The translations under genes and the position numbers were made by a program. From assembly GCF_002119685.1 (NCBI RefSeq), contig NZ_CP021108.1, positions 4,960,001 through 5,024,000 on the forward strand: a stretch of 64,000 nt of DNA, read 5' to 3'. This document shows positions 30,741 through 39,856 of the stretch, piece by piece. Within the stretch, counting starts at the first letter, position 1. Every line of letters starts with the position of its first letter. The stretch comes from Bordetella genomosp. 8 (GTDB lineage Bacteria; Pseudomonadota; Gammaproteobacteria; Burkholderiales; Burkholderiaceae_B). The notes under the pieces are model-generated. The model saw nothing but the letters and a program-made list of their open reading frames with translations. It was not told where the DNA came from and made no database searches.

Positions 30741-32246
30741 ATGGAATTGTTGAACAACCTGATGCTGGGCTTCTCGGTGGCGATCTCGCCCGAGAACCTG
30801 GCCTACGCCCTGCTGGGCTGCCTGCTGGGCACGCTGATCGGCGTGCTGCCGGGCATCGGCCCCGTCCCGACGATCGCAATGTTGCTGCCGATCACGTACG
30901 TGCTGCCGCCGGTGGCCGGACTGATCATGCTGGCCGGTATTTACTATGGCGCCCAGTACGGCGGGTCGACCACCGCCATCCTCGTGGCGCTGCCAGGTGA
31001 GACATCCGCGGTGGTGACCGTCCTGGATGGCCACCAGATGGCGCGCAACGGCCGCGCGGGAGCCGCGCTGGCGATCGCCGCGCTGGGTTCCTTCTTCGCC
31101 GGCTGCGTGGCCACCGTGCTGCTGGCCGCCTTCGCGCCCCCGCTGGCCGAGGTCGCCTTCAAGTTCGGTCCCGCGGAGTATTTCTCCCTGATGGTGCTGG
31201 GCCTGGTCGGCGCCGTGGTGCTGGCGTCCGGTTCGCTGCCCAAGGCGATCGCCATGATCCTGCTGGGCCTGCTGCTGGGCATGGTGGGTACGGACGTGAA
31301 CTCCGGCGTGGCGCGCTATGACTTCGGCATCCCGGAACTGCAGGACGGCATCGACTTCGCAATCGTCGCCATGGGCGTGTTCGGCTTCGCCGAAATCATG
31401 ACCAACCTGGAGCAGAAGGAAAACCGCGTCGACATCACCGACAAGATCGGCAGCCTGTACCCGAACAAGACCGAGTTCAAGGAAGCCTACCCCGCGGTTA
31501 TCCGCGGCACGGCCCTGGGTTCGGCCCTGGGCATCCTGCCCGGCGGCGGCGCGGTGCTGTCCTCGTTCGCGTCCTACACGCTGGAAAAGAAGATCTCGCG
31601 CAATCCGCAACGCTTCGGCAAGGGCCACCCGGCCGGCCTGGCGGGTCCGGAATCGGCCAACAACGCCGCGGCGCAGACCTCCTTCATTCCCTTGCTGACG
31701 CTGGGTATCCCGGGCAACGCCGTGATGGCGCTGATGGTCGGCGCGATGACCATCCACAACATCCAGCCCGGACCGCAGGTCATGAGCAGCCACCCGGAAC
31801 TGTTCTGGGGCCTGATCGCGTCGATGTGGATCGGCAACCTGATGCTGGTGATCTTGAACCTGCCGCTGATCGGCCTGTGGGTCAAGCTGCTGAAGGTGCC
31901 CTACCGCGTGCTGTTCCCGGCCATCCTGGTGTTCTGCACGATCGGCGTGTACTCGCTGAACTACAACACCTTCGATATCTTCATGACGGCGGCATTCGGC
32001 CTGGTGGGCTATGTGTGGTCGAAGCTGAAGTGCGAAGGCGCCCCGCTGCTGCTGGGCCTGGTGCTGGGACCCATGATGGAAGAAAACTTCCGTCGCGCCC
32101 TGCTCCTGTCGCGTGGCGACTTCACGACCTTCGTGACGCGGCCCCTGTCGGCTTCGCTGCTGGCCGCGGCGATCGCGCTGGTGGTGATCGTGGCGCTGCC
32201 GTCGATCCGTAAAAAGCGCGAAGAGACCTTCGTCGAAGAAGGCTGA
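30741..32246 (+). CDS. Tripartite tricarboxylate transporter large subunit TctA (first set)
   Basis: 501-residue inner-membrane permease with about 11-12 helices. Conserved TctA features are GVLPGIGPVPTIAMLLPITY, YYGAQYGGSTTAILVALPGE and GPMMEENFRRALLLSRGD. It forms the ion-driven translocation channel with TctB and receives its substrate from a TctC-type protein. The substrate is unknown. It is in an operon with tctB and ends in a strong terminator. About 160 bp later comes a gamma-glutamyltransferase-like gene on the same strand. Confidence 0.95.
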   Translation: MELLNNLMLGFSVAISPENLAYALLGCLLGTLIGVLPGIGPVPTIAMLLPITYVLPPVAGLIMLAGIYYGAQYGGSTTAILVALPGETSAVVTVLDGHQMARNGRAGAALAIAALGSFFAGCVATVLLAAFAPPLAEVAFKFGPAEYFSLMVLGLVGAVVLASGSLPKAIAMILLGLLLGMVGTDVNSGVARYDFGIPELQDGIDFAIVAMGVFGFAEIMTNLEQKENRVDITDKIGSLYPNKTEFKEAYPAVIRGTALGSALGILPGGGAVLSSFASYTLEKKISRNPQRFGKGHPAGLAGPESANNAAAQTSFIPLLTLGIPGNAVMALMVGAMTIHNIQPGPQVMSSHPELFWGLIASMWIGNLMLVILNLPLIGLWVKLLKVPYRVLFPAILVFCTIGVYSLNYNTFDIFMTAAFGLVGYVWSKLKCEGAPLLLGLVLGPMMEENFRRALLLSRGDFTTFVTRPLSASLLAAAIALVVIVALPSIRKKREETFVEEG

Positions 32247-32292
32247 TCGCGTGCTTGTGCCGAGGGCGATCCCGCGTTGTCCTCAACCTTGG

Positions 32293-32316
32293 AAAAGCGC
32301 CCCGCGGGGCGCTTTT
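32293..32316 (+). terminator. Rho-independent terminator after tctA
   Basis: AAAAGCGCCCC / GGGGCGCTTTT with a 2-base centre, followed by seven T on the plus strand. It separates tctBA from the next gene. Confidence 0.9.
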
Positions 32317-32405
32317 TTTATGGACGGAATAATATGGTGCAGTGCACACAATCTCTTACGTTAAAGTAGGGGTTTACCCCGTCTCGAAAGCCGCTCCGAT
32401 CCCCT

Positions 32406-34010
32406 ATGACCTTTGATTGGCAGAATCCCTACAGGACTGCGCGCACGCCCGTGTTCGCGCGCAATGTCGTGGCGACTTCCCAGCCGCTGGCCGCGCAGGC
32501 CGGCCTGCGCATATTGGCCGCCGGCGGCAACGCCGTCGATGCGGCCATCGCGGCCGCCGCGACCCTGACCTTGACGGAACCGGTCAGCAACGGCCTCGGG
32601 TCCGACTGCTTCGCGATCGTGTGGGATGGCTCGCGGCTGCATGGCCTGAACGCGTCGGGTACGGCGCCCGGGGCATGGAATCCCGACTATTTCAAGCGCA
32701 AGCACAACGGCGTGATCCCGATGCGCGGCTGGGACAGCGTGACGGTGCCGGGATGCGTGGCGGGCTGGAGCGCCTTGCATGAAAAGCTCGGATCGCTGTC
32801 GTTCGAGGACATATTGGCGCCGGCCATCGATTATGCGGAGCGGGGCTACGCGGTATCGCCCGTGGTGCAGCAGAAGTGGGCCGCGCAGGCAGACGTCCTG
32901 CAATCGCTGCCTGGCTTCGCCGAACACTTCCTGCCGCGCGGACGCGCGCCGGCGGTGGGAGAACACTTCGTCCTGAAGGGCGCGGCCAGCACGCTCAAGC
33001 GCATCGCCGCCACCGGCGGCCGCGATTTCTACGAAGGCGAGACGGCGCACAAGCTGGTGGCGCATGCGCAGGCGCACGACGCCGCCATGACGCTGGCCGA
33101 CCTGCGCAACTACCAGCCGGAGTGGGTGACCCCGCTGGGGCAGGACTACCGCGGCTATACGCTGCACCAGATTCCCCCCAACGGCCAGGGCATCGCCGCG
33201 CTGATCGCGCTGGGCATCCTGCAGAATTTCGACGTGGCGTCACGCCCGGTCGATCATCCCGAAACGCAGCATCTGCTGATCGAAGCGATGAAGCTGGCGT
33301 TCGCCGACGTCTACGCGCACGTCGGCGACTCGCGGCACATGTCGGTATCGCCGGAGCAGATGCTGGCGCCAGACTACCTGGCCGCGCGCGCCAAGCTGAT
33401 CGACATGCGGCGCGCAAAGCTGTTCACCACGGGCCATGCGCCGGTGGGCGGCACCATCTACCTGACCGCGGCCGATCGCAACGGCATGATGGTCAGCTTC
33501 ATCCAGTCCAACTACATGGGTTTCGGCTCCGGCGTGGTCGTGCCGGGCACGGGCGTCAGCCTGCAGAACCGCGGCCATGGCTTCACGCTGGAGGCCGGGC
33601 ATCCCAATGTCGTCGGCGGCGGCAAGCGGCCTTTCCACACCATCATCCCGGGCTTCCTGATGAAGGAAGGCGCGCCGGTGATGAGCTTCGGCGTGATGGG
33701 CGGCAATATGCAGCCGCAGGGCCATCTGCAGACGCTCGTGCGCATGCTGGACTTCGGGCAGCAGCCGCAGGCCGCCTGTGATGCACCGCGCTGGAAATGG
33801 AACCACGGCATATCGGTGGATATCGAGCCCGACATGCCGCAACAGGTGCTGGACGCGCTGCGCGCGCGCGGACACCTGCTGGAAGGCCTGGAAGATCCCT
33901 ATATGGACTTCGGCTCGGGCCAGTTCATCTGGCGCCTGGGCGACCCGGCGGTCGATGGCTACGTGGCCGCGAGCGATAGCCGCCGCGACGGCCTGGCGGC
34001 CGGCTTCTGA
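32406..34010 (+). CDS. Gamma-glutamyltransferase-like N-terminal-nucleophile hydrolase
   Basis: 534-residue member of the GGT superfamily, with no signal peptide, so probably cytosolic. Family motifs include ATSQPLAAQAGLRILAAGGNAVDAAIA at the start. The likely autoprocessing site and nucleophile is Thr350 in GGTIYLTAADRNG, aligned with the first Thr of the E. coli small subunit, followed by FGSGVVVPGTGV. It differs from classical GGT in lacking the usual TTHxS and resembles the YwrD-type branch, so glutathione activity is not assured; acylase or other amide hydrolysis is equally possible. It lies between tctBA and a GarR-type gene on the same strand, 41 bp upstream of the latter. Confidence 0.9.
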   Translation: MTFDWQNPYRTARTPVFARNVVATSQPLAAQAGLRILAAGGNAVDAAIAAAATLTLTEPVSNGLGSDCFAIVWDGSRLHGLNASGTAPGAWNPDYFKRKHNGVIPMRGWDSVTVPGCVAGWSALHEKLGSLSFEDILAPAIDYAERGYAVSPVVQQKWAAQADVLQSLPGFAEHFLPRGRAPAVGEHFVLKGAASTLKRIAATGGRDFYEGETAHKLVAHAQAHDAAMTLADLRNYQPEWVTPLGQDYRGYTLHQIPPNGQGIAALIALGILQNFDVASRPVDHPETQHLLIEAMKLAFADVYAHVGDSRHMSVSPEQMLAPDYLAARAKLIDMRRAKLFTTGHAPVGGTIYLTAADRNGMMVSFIQSNYMGFGSGVVVPGTGVSLQNRGHGFTLEAGHPNVVGGGKRPFHTIIPGFLMKEGAPVMSFGVMGGNMQPQGHLQTLVRMLDFGQQPQAACDAPRWKWNHGISVDIEPDMPQQVLDALRARGHLLEGLEDPYMDFGSGQFIWRLGDPAVDGYVAASDSRRDGLAAGF

Positions 34011-34051
34011 TACCTGACCTTCAAATCCAACCCCCCGAACTCGGAGATCCC

Positions 34052-34957
34052 ATGGCTTCCATCGGCAATAAAACCTATGACGCGGCACCATCGAAGAAAG
34101 TCGCCTTCCTGGGCCTGGGGGTCATGGGCTTTCCCATGGCGGGGCACCTGGCCCGCGCCGGCCACCAGGTGACCGTGTACAACCGCACCGCCGCCAAGGC
34201 CCAGGAATGGGCCAAGGAATTCGGCGGCAAGACCGCCGCCACGCCACGCCAGGCGGCCGAAGGCGCGGAAATCGTTTTCTGCTGCGTGGGCAATGACGAC
34301 GACCTGCGCAGCGTCGTGCTGGGCGACGACGGCGCCTTCGCCGGCATGGCGAAGGGCGCGGTTTTCGTCGACCACACCACCGCGTCGGCGCAGATCGCGC
34401 GCGAGCTCTATGCCGAAGGCCAGGGCCGCGGCCTGCACTTCGTCGATGCGCCGGTATCGGGCGGCCAGGCAGGCGCCGTCAATGGCGTGCTGACGGTGAT
34501 GTGCGGCGGCGAGCAGGCGGTGTTCGACCGCATCAAGCCGGTCGCGCAGGTCTTCGGCCGTGCCGTGACGCTGGTGGGCGCGCCGGGCGCGGGCCAACTG
34601 GCCAAAATGGTCAACCAGATCTGCATCGCGGGCATCGTGCAAGGGCTTTCCGAAGGCATCGCTTTCGGGCAGGCCGCCGGCCTGGACATGAAGCTGGTGC
34701 TGGACGTCATCAGCAAGGGCGCGGCGCAGAGCTGGCAGATGGAAAACCGCGGCTCGACCATGGTGGACGACAAGTTCGACTTCGGCTTCGCCGTGAACTG
34801 GATGCGCAAGGACCTGGGGCTGGTGCTGGAAGAAGCGCGCGCCAACGGCGCGCGCGTGCCGGTGACCGCGCTGGTCGACCAGTTCTATGGCGACGTGCAG
34901 AAACTGGGCGGCGGACGCTGGGACACGTCCAGCCTGGTCAAGCGCCTGCGCGACTGA
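34052..34957 (+). CDS. NAD(P)-dependent 3-hydroxyacid dehydrogenase, tartronate-semialdehyde reductase type (GarR-like)
   Basis: 301-residue enzyme of the 3-hydroxyisobutyrate dehydrogenase family. The NAD(P)-binding start FLGLGVMGFPMAGHL, the substrate loop DAPVSGGQAGAVNG and the catalytic-lysine segment GQLAKMVNQ are all present. Relatives reduce tartronate semialdehyde to glycerate or oxidise 3-hydroxyisobutyrate; the sequence cannot choose. There are about 15 unusual residues before the Rossmann core. It forms a probable pair with the upstream GGT-like gene and converges on a GhrA-type reductase. Confidence 0.92.
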   Translation: MASIGNKTYDAAPSKKVAFLGLGVMGFPMAGHLARAGHQVTVYNRTAAKAQEWAKEFGGKTAATPRQAAEGAEIVFCCVGNDDDLRSVVLGDDGAFAGMAKGAVFVDHTTASAQIARELYAEGQGRGLHFVDAPVSGGQAGAVNGVLTVMCGGEQAVFDRIKPVAQVFGRAVTLVGAPGAGQLAKMVNQICIAGIVQGLSEGIAFGQAAGLDMKLVLDVISKGAAQSWQMENRGSTMVDDKFDFGFAVNWMRKDLGLVLEEARANGARVPVTALVDQFYGDVQKLGGGRWDTSSLVKRLRD

Positions 34958-35062
34958 GCCGGGCGGCGCGCCGGCAGCCCCCGCGGGCTGGGTTGCTCGG
35001 GTAACTGCGCCGCATGTGCTGGCTGCCGCGCAACCCGTGCGTCCCGCGGGCCGCGGGCGGCT

Positions 35063-35989
35063 TCAGTAGCCGCGCTGCGAGGTGACGACGCCGGAGATGG
35101 CTTCGCCGCGCGCGAGCTGGCGGATCTTCGCGGAGATCTGGGCGATGGCCTCCGCCCGCAAGGTGCTGGCGGCGATGTGCGGCGTGACGTGCACGCGCGG
35201 GTGCGTCCACAGCGGATGGCCGGCAGGCAGGGGCTCGACGTCGAACACGTCCAGCGTGGCGCCTTCCAGCCTGCCTTCGTTCAGCAAGGCCAATAGATCC
35301 GCTTCGTTCACATGCCCGCCGCGGCCGACATTGATCAGGTGCGCGCCTGGCATCAATTGCGACAACATGCGCCGATCGATCATGCCCGTGGTCTCGGGCG
35401 TCAAGGGCAGCACATTGACCAGCACACGCGTGCGGCCCAGGAATTCCGGCAACTGGTCCGCGCCCGCGTAAGTCTGCACGCCTTCGACGCTGCGCGGCGA
35501 ACGCGACCAACCCAGCACGGGATAGTCGAAGGCCGCGATGGCCTGGGCCACCCGGCCGCCCATTTCACCCAGGCCCAGCACCCCGACCGGCCACTGTTCG
35601 CGGCGCAGTCCCGGCATGGGCGACCAGCGCCCGGCAGCCTGCTCCTGCTCGTAACGGCCGAAACCACGCGCCGCGCGCAGCAGCGCGTACAGGGCATATT
35701 CCGCCATCTGCACGGCCATCCCAGCATCTTCCAGCCGCACGATCTGGATGTGCGGCGGCAGATCCATCCCCAGCAAGGCATCGACCCCGGCGCCCAGATT
35801 GAACAAGGCCTTCAGATTGGGCTCGTGTTCGATCAGGGCCGCGGGCGGCTTCCACACCAGTGCGACATCGGCGTTCGACGGCGGACCGGATGGATCCCAC
35901 ACCGAAATCCTGCAATCGGGCAGCTCGGCCTGCAGGCCGGGCAGCCAGTCATCGGGATTGTTATGGGGGCAGGCGAAGAGAACGTGCAT
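35063..35989 (-). CDS. Glyoxylate/hydroxypyruvate reductase A-type dehydrogenase
   Basis: 308-residue D-2-hydroxyacid dehydrogenase of the GhrA branch. It contains the NAD(P) fingerprint GVLGLGEMGGRVAQ, then LINVGRGGHVNEADLL, FDVEPLPAGHPLW and the catalytic-His region HVTPHIAASTLR. The start MHVLFACPHNN at 35989 is chosen because this is the family N-terminus; upstream codons are unrelated. It is downstream of tctBA (second set) but after a terminator, so it is probably a separate transcript. GhrA reduces glyoxylate and hydroxypyruvate with NADPH. Confidence 0.93.
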   Translation of the reverse strand: MHVLFACPHNNPDDWLPGLQAELPDCRISVWDPSGPPSNADVALVWKPPAALIEHEPNLKALFNLGAGVDALLGMDLPPHIQIVRLEDAGMAVQMAEYALYALLRAARGFGRYEQEQAAGRWSPMPGLRREQWPVGVLGLGEMGGRVAQAIAAFDYPVLGWSRSPRSVEGVQTYAGADQLPEFLGRTRVLVNVLPLTPETTGMIDRRMLSQLMPGAHLINVGRGGHVNEADLLALLNEGRLEGATLDVFDVEPLPAGHPLWTHPRVHVTPHIAASTLRAEAIAQISAKIRQLARGEAISGVVTSQRGY

Positions 35990-36063
35990 GGTTCGTAGGA
36001 GAAGGTTGGCGAAGGCCAAAACCTTAGCATGCCGCGCGCGCCCGAAGCCGAAATAAAACCCCA

Positions 36064-36098
36064 AATAAAAACCGCCGCGCCCTTGCGGGACGCGGCGG
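36064..36098 (-). terminator. Terminator downstream of tctA (second set)
   Basis: CCGCCGCG / CGCGGCGG stem around an 11-base loop that can itself pair partly, followed on the minus strand by TTTTTATTTGG. It ends the tctBA transcript. Confidence 0.8.
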
Positions 36099-36122
36099 CT
36101 TCGACGACAGGCTTCGGACCGG

Positions 36123-37646
36123 TCAGGCGGTCTTGGGCAGCATCGGCTTGTCGCGCTTCTTGAACTTGCGGCGCGCGTGCGCAATGATCTGCACCAGGAT
36201 CAGCAGGGCCGAGATACCGACGAACCAGGCGCTGATCGGACGCTGCAGGAAGATCATCATGTCGCCGCGCGACAGCAGCAGCGCGCGACGGAAGTTTTCT
36301 TCCACCATGGGTCCGAGCACGAAGCCCAGCAGGATAGGCGCAACCGAGAAATCGAGCAGCATGAAGACCGCGCCGATGACACCGAAGGCCAAGGCTTCCC
36401 AGATCTGGAACAGGCTGTTCTGCGTACTGAACACGCCCACTGCGATGAAGAACAGCGCGGACGGGAACAGATAGCGGTAAGGCACTTGCAGCAGCTTGAC
36501 CCAGATGCCGATCAGCGGCACGTTCAGGATGACCAGCAGCACGTTACCCACCCAGAAGCTGGCGATCAGGCCCCAGAAGATGTCCGGGTGCTCGGTGATC
36601 AGCTGCGGACCAGGCTGAATGCCCTGGATCAACAGGCCGCCGAGGATCAGCGCCATCACCGCGTCGCCGGGAATGCCCAGGCTCATGGTGGGGATGAAGT
36701 CGACCTGCGTCTTGGAGTGCGATGCGGCTTCGGGCGACGCCACGCCCGCCAGCATGCCGGTGCCGAAGCGCTCCGGCGTCCTGGAAATCTTGCGTTCCAG
36801 GGCATAGGCGATGAACGTGGTGATGGTCGGGCCGGTGCCGGGCATGGCGCCGAACACGGTGCCCACCAGCGTACCGCGCACCAGCGGCAGGAAGGACTGC
36901 TTCAATTCCTTGGCCGACGGACGCATATCGCGCAGGCGCAACTTGGCGCCGGTGCCGATGATGCTCATGCGGTTGACGCTCATGATGAAGTCGGCGACGC
37001 CGAACAGGCCCATGGCGATGGCCACCAGTTCCAGGCCGTCGGACAGGTCCAGGATACCGAAGGACAGGCGGATGGTACCCGTGTTCACGTCCGTGCCGAC
37101 CACGCCGCACAGCAGGCCGAACAAGGTCATGCAGATGCCTTTCAAGGGCGAGCCGCGCGACATCGTCGAACCCGCGATCAGGCCCAGCAGCATGATGGAG
37201 AAGATTTCCGTCGGGCCGAACTTGAAGGCGATTTCCACCAGCAGCGGCGAGAAGAAGATCATCACCAGGATGCCGACCGACGCCGCGAAGAACGACGCGA
37301 TCATGGTGATGCCCAGCGCCGTGCCGCCCTTGCCCTGCTTGGTCAGCGGATAGCCGTCCAGGCAGGTCACCGCATGCGGCGGGTGCGAAGGCAGGTTCAA
37401 CAGGATGGCGCCGATGGCGCCGCCGTATTGCGAGCCGTAGAAGATACCCGCCAGCATCATGATCGCGGGGACCGGATGCATGACGTAGGTCAGCGGAAGC
37501 AGGATGGAAATGGCCGACAGCGCGCCCATCCCCGGCAACACACCGATGAGGTTACCCACCAGCACGCCGAAGAAGGACCACATCAGGTTGTGCGGTTCGA
37601 AGGCGACGCCGAATCCGAACCAGAGATCAGTTAGTGCTTGATGCAT
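36123..37646 (-). CDS. Tripartite tricarboxylate transporter large subunit TctA (second set)
   Basis: 507-residue permease with about 11-12 hydrophobic helices. Core motifs are GVLPGMGALSAISILLPLTY, FYGSQYGGAIGAILLNLP and GPMVEENFRRALLLSRGD. It belongs to the same family as the plus-strand TctA above but is clearly a different paralogue: many loop sequences differ. It follows tctB by 6 bp and is downstream of a TctDE-type two-component system, the classical arrangement of citrate transporters. The substrate is unknown, and no tctC is adjacent. Confidence 0.95.
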   Translation of the reverse strand: MHQALTDLWFGFGVAFEPHNLMWSFFGVLVGNLIGVLPGMGALSAISILLPLTYVMHPVPAIMMLAGIFYGSQYGGAIGAILLNLPSHPPHAVTCLDGYPLTKQGKGGTALGITMIASFFAASVGILVMIFFSPLLVEIAFKFGPTEIFSIMLLGLIAGSTMSRGSPLKGICMTLFGLLCGVVGTDVNTGTIRLSFGILDLSDGLELVAIAMGLFGVADFIMSVNRMSIIGTGAKLRLRDMRPSAKELKQSFLPLVRGTLVGTVFGAMPGTGPTITTFIAYALERKISRTPERFGTGMLAGVASPEAASHSKTQVDFIPTMSLGIPGDAVMALILGGLLIQGIQPGPQLITEHPDIFWGLIASFWVGNVLLVILNVPLIGIWVKLLQVPYRYLFPSALFFIAVGVFSTQNSLFQIWEALAFGVIGAVFMLLDFSVAPILLGFVLGPMVEENFRRALLLSRGDMMIFLQRPISAWFVGISALLILVQIIAHARRKFKKRDKPMLPKTA

Positions 37647-37652
37647 GGCGTA

Positions 37653-38144
37653 TCAACCCCACTGGAACAGCGGGAGCTGCAGTTGCAGCGCCCACCAGAA
37701 CACGACCACGGCGATGACCACCATGCCCAACGAAAGAACCAAGGCCTGCTTCACCGTGTTCTTGCGGTCGCCCAGCGCCGAAATGAACGTAATGGCGAAC
37801 GTCGCGGGCAACAGCCCGCCGTAGTGGCCAAGGAAAATGAAAGCCAGGATGCCGATGATGATGCAGATGGCGCCGCGCATGTCGGGCATGCCCGTGGGAT
37901 GCGACGAAGGAACGTGCGTACCTTCACCGGCTGCCTTTTCTTTCGCGCCCGTCTTGCCGCCGATGGCGATCAACAGGCCCGTGAATGCCAATAGTCCCCC
38001 TACCGCTGCCGGGAAGAACCCGGGCCCCATATGGCTTAGCGTACCGATCTGATAGTTCAGACCACCGTATATCGACCCCAGGCCGATCAGGACCATCAGC
38101 GCTCCGCCGTAGTAGTCCTTGTTGTATTTTTTCAGTGTTTCCAC
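37653..38144 (-). CDS. Tripartite tricarboxylate transporter small subunit TctB (second set)
   Basis: 163-residue four-helix membrane protein of the TctB family (pattern MGPGFFPAAVGGLLAFTGLL). The start is GTG at 38144-38142: it follows a good GGAGGA site by 5 bases, gives ETLKKYNKDYYGG, and the only nearby ATG is out of frame. A segment of hydrophilic residues (about 66-92) separates helices 2 and 3. It is the first gene of the tctBA operon, with a palindrome and -10 element directly upstream. Confidence 0.92.
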   Translation of the reverse strand: METLKKYNKDYYGGALMVLIGLGSIYGGLNYQIGTLSHMGPGFFPAAVGGLLAFTGLLIAIGGKTGAKEKAAGEGTHVPSSHPTGMPDMRGAICIIIGILAFIFLGHYGGLLPATFAITFISALGDRKNTVKQALVLSLGMVVIAVVVFWWALQLQLPLFQWG

Positions 38145-38177
38145 TGCATTCCTCCGTGTACTAGGCTTACACCAGCC

Positions 38178-38204
38178 TTTATAGGAAGTGCTCAGGGTGA
38201 GCAC
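38178..38204 (-). promoter_or_regulatory. Predicted tctB promoter with perfect palindrome operator
   Basis: On the minus strand a perfect inverted repeat GTGCTCA-CCC-TGAGCAC (38204-38188) is followed 4 bases later by TATAAA (38183-38178). The palindrome occupies the -35 area and no good -35 hexamer exists, as expected of an activator- or repressor-dependent promoter. The regulator is probably the adjacent TctD-type protein, but OmpR-family proteins usually bind direct repeats, so another regulator is possible. Confidence 0.55.
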
Positions 38205-38257
38205 GTCCCTCTCACAAAGCACCGTGAGCCTGGAGGGCAGAATAAGGAGGGAAGCTG

Positions 38258-39856
38258 CTAATCCGCTTTCTTTAGACTGTCGGGTTCCTGAATCCCAGGG
38301 TTATCCCCTAACAGGGGTATCCATAGGATGGCGCAGAGTCCCACGCCGCCCTGGGCATTCGTTTCACCGTCGGCCAGGACGATATCGCCGCCGTTGCGGC
38401 GGGCGTAGGCCTGCGCGATGGCGAGGCCGAGGCCGGAGCCCGATGTAGGCGCGCCGCCGGCCTCCACGCCCGCGCGATCGAAGCGCGCGAAGGCCCGCGC
38501 GCGCAAGGCCGGGTTGAGTCCCGGCCCGTTGTCGGACACGCGGACCTCGACGCGTGTCGCGTCGCGCACGACCGATACCGTGATGCGCGCGCCGCGCGGC
38601 GCATAGTTCACCGCATTGTGGACCAGGTTGGCAATGGCTTCGTGCAGTTCGACCTCGGAACCGGCCACGGGAGCCGCCGGGCCTGTCATACCGCTTTCAC
38701 CCGTATCGCCGCGCGCATCGCTCCAGCCGAGGTCCTGCTGCTTTTCGTGGGCGAGCGGCAGATATTGCAGGACCACCTCGCGCGCGACGTCATTCAGATC
38801 GAGCACGCGCTGCGGCGCTTCGCCGCCCTGGCTGGCGTGCGCGAGCTGCAGCAGCTGTTCGGTCAGGCGGCGCGTACGCCCCAGCTGCGCGACGATGGCA
38901 CGCAGGCCGTCGCGTATGAGCGCGGGATCGCGCTCGCGCAGCGCGTATTGCGCCTGTGTCGACATGATGGCCAGCGGCGTGCGCAGCTGGTGCGAGGCAT
39001 CGTCCAGGAATCGCGATTGTTCGTCCAGCATGTGCCGGTGCCGGGCGATGTGATAGTTGACGGCCTCCACCAGCGGCGTGACTTCGGAGGGGACGCGGCT
39101 GGCGTCGAGCGGCGTCAGGTCGTCGGCCGACCGCGCACGGATCTCGTTGCGCAGCCTGGCCAGCGGCCGCAGGGCCCATGCCACGCCCCACCACACCATG
39201 AGCACGACCAGCGCCAGCATGCGACCGTCGCGCAGCAGCTCCTTGCGGCGCGCGGCGTCCTCGGCCTCGATACGCTTGCCGGTGCTCTCGCCTACCAGTA
39301 TCAGTACCTGGCGATGGGTGCCGTGGTAGTAGAGATCGCGTACCAGCGCCACCATGCGGACCGGATCGTTGCGGTATGCGCCGTCATAGAAGGTGGGCTG
39401 GCCGTCGCTGCGCGGCCAGACCGGCGGGCGCGGGATGTCCGGCATGCCGAGCAGGGCCAGGCCGGGGGTGGCGGGAGCCTGGCCGGAGGGCAGCGGCGGC
39501 TCGATTTCTTCAATGCGGAAGTACTTGCGCAGGCCGGCGCGCGATTCCAGCATGACCTGGGCATACAGCGGAGTCACGACCTGCAGGGCGCCGTCGGGCG
39601 TGAACTCGATACTGCTTTCGAGCACGCGCGCCGGCTCCAGCAAGGCGGTGTCGTAGGCGTCGTTGGTGATGTCGGCCAGCGTCTGGTAGTCGTTATAGCT
39701 ATCGATCACCAGCAGCGCGATGACGCCGGGCAGCAGCAGCGTGATCAGCAGCGCCCGTATGCCGACCCGGGAATACCACGGGCGGCCGAGATCGCGCGTG
39801 CCGGACGCGCCCGGCGGCGGGAGATGCGCTGACACAGCCGGGACCGGGCCCTTCAA
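38258..39856 (-). CDS. Sensor histidine kinase, TctE type
   Basis: 532-residue membrane kinase. Two membrane segments (about residues 33-51 and 213-229) flank a periplasmic sensor (2CSK-N type) domain of about 160 residues. A HAMP-like linker and the H-box DDASHQLRTPLA follow, with the phospho-acceptor His289. The catalytic ATPase domain has N-box NLVHNAVNYAPRG, G1 DNGPGL and G2 GSGLGLAI. The start overlaps the stop of the response regulator gene (ATGA), so they are coupled. TctE-type kinases sense tricarboxylates; the ligand is inferred only from the neighbouring tctBA genes. Confidence 0.9.
   Translation of the reverse strand: MKGPVPAVSAHLPPPGASGTRDLGRPWYSRVGIRALLITLLLPGVIALLVIDSYNDYQTLADITNDAYDTALLEPARVLESSIEFTPDGALQVVTPLYAQVMLESRAGLRKYFRIEEIEPPLPSGQAPATPGLALLGMPDIPRPPVWPRSDGQPTFYDGAYRNDPVRMVALVRDLYYHGTHRQVLILVGESTGKRIEAEDAARRKELLRDGRMLALVVLMVWWGVAWALRPLARLRNEIRARSADDLTPLDASRVPSEVTPLVEAVNYHIARHRHMLDEQSRFLDDASHQLRTPLAIMSTQAQYALRERDPALIRDGLRAIVAQLGRTRRLTEQLLQLAHASQGGEAPQRVLDLNDVAREVVLQYLPLAHEKQQDLGWSDARGDTGESGMTGPAAPVAGSEVELHEAIANLVHNAVNYAPRGARITVSVVRDATRVEVRVSDNGPGLNPALRARAFARFDRAGVEAGGAPTSGSGLGLAIAQAYARRNGGDIVLADGETNAQGGVGLCAILWIPLLGDNPGIQEPDSLKKAD

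Noticed and set aside
34958..35062. A terminator between the GarR- and GhrA-type genes
   Set aside because: CAGCCC...GGGCTG forms a hairpin but no run of T follows, so it was not listed as a terminator.
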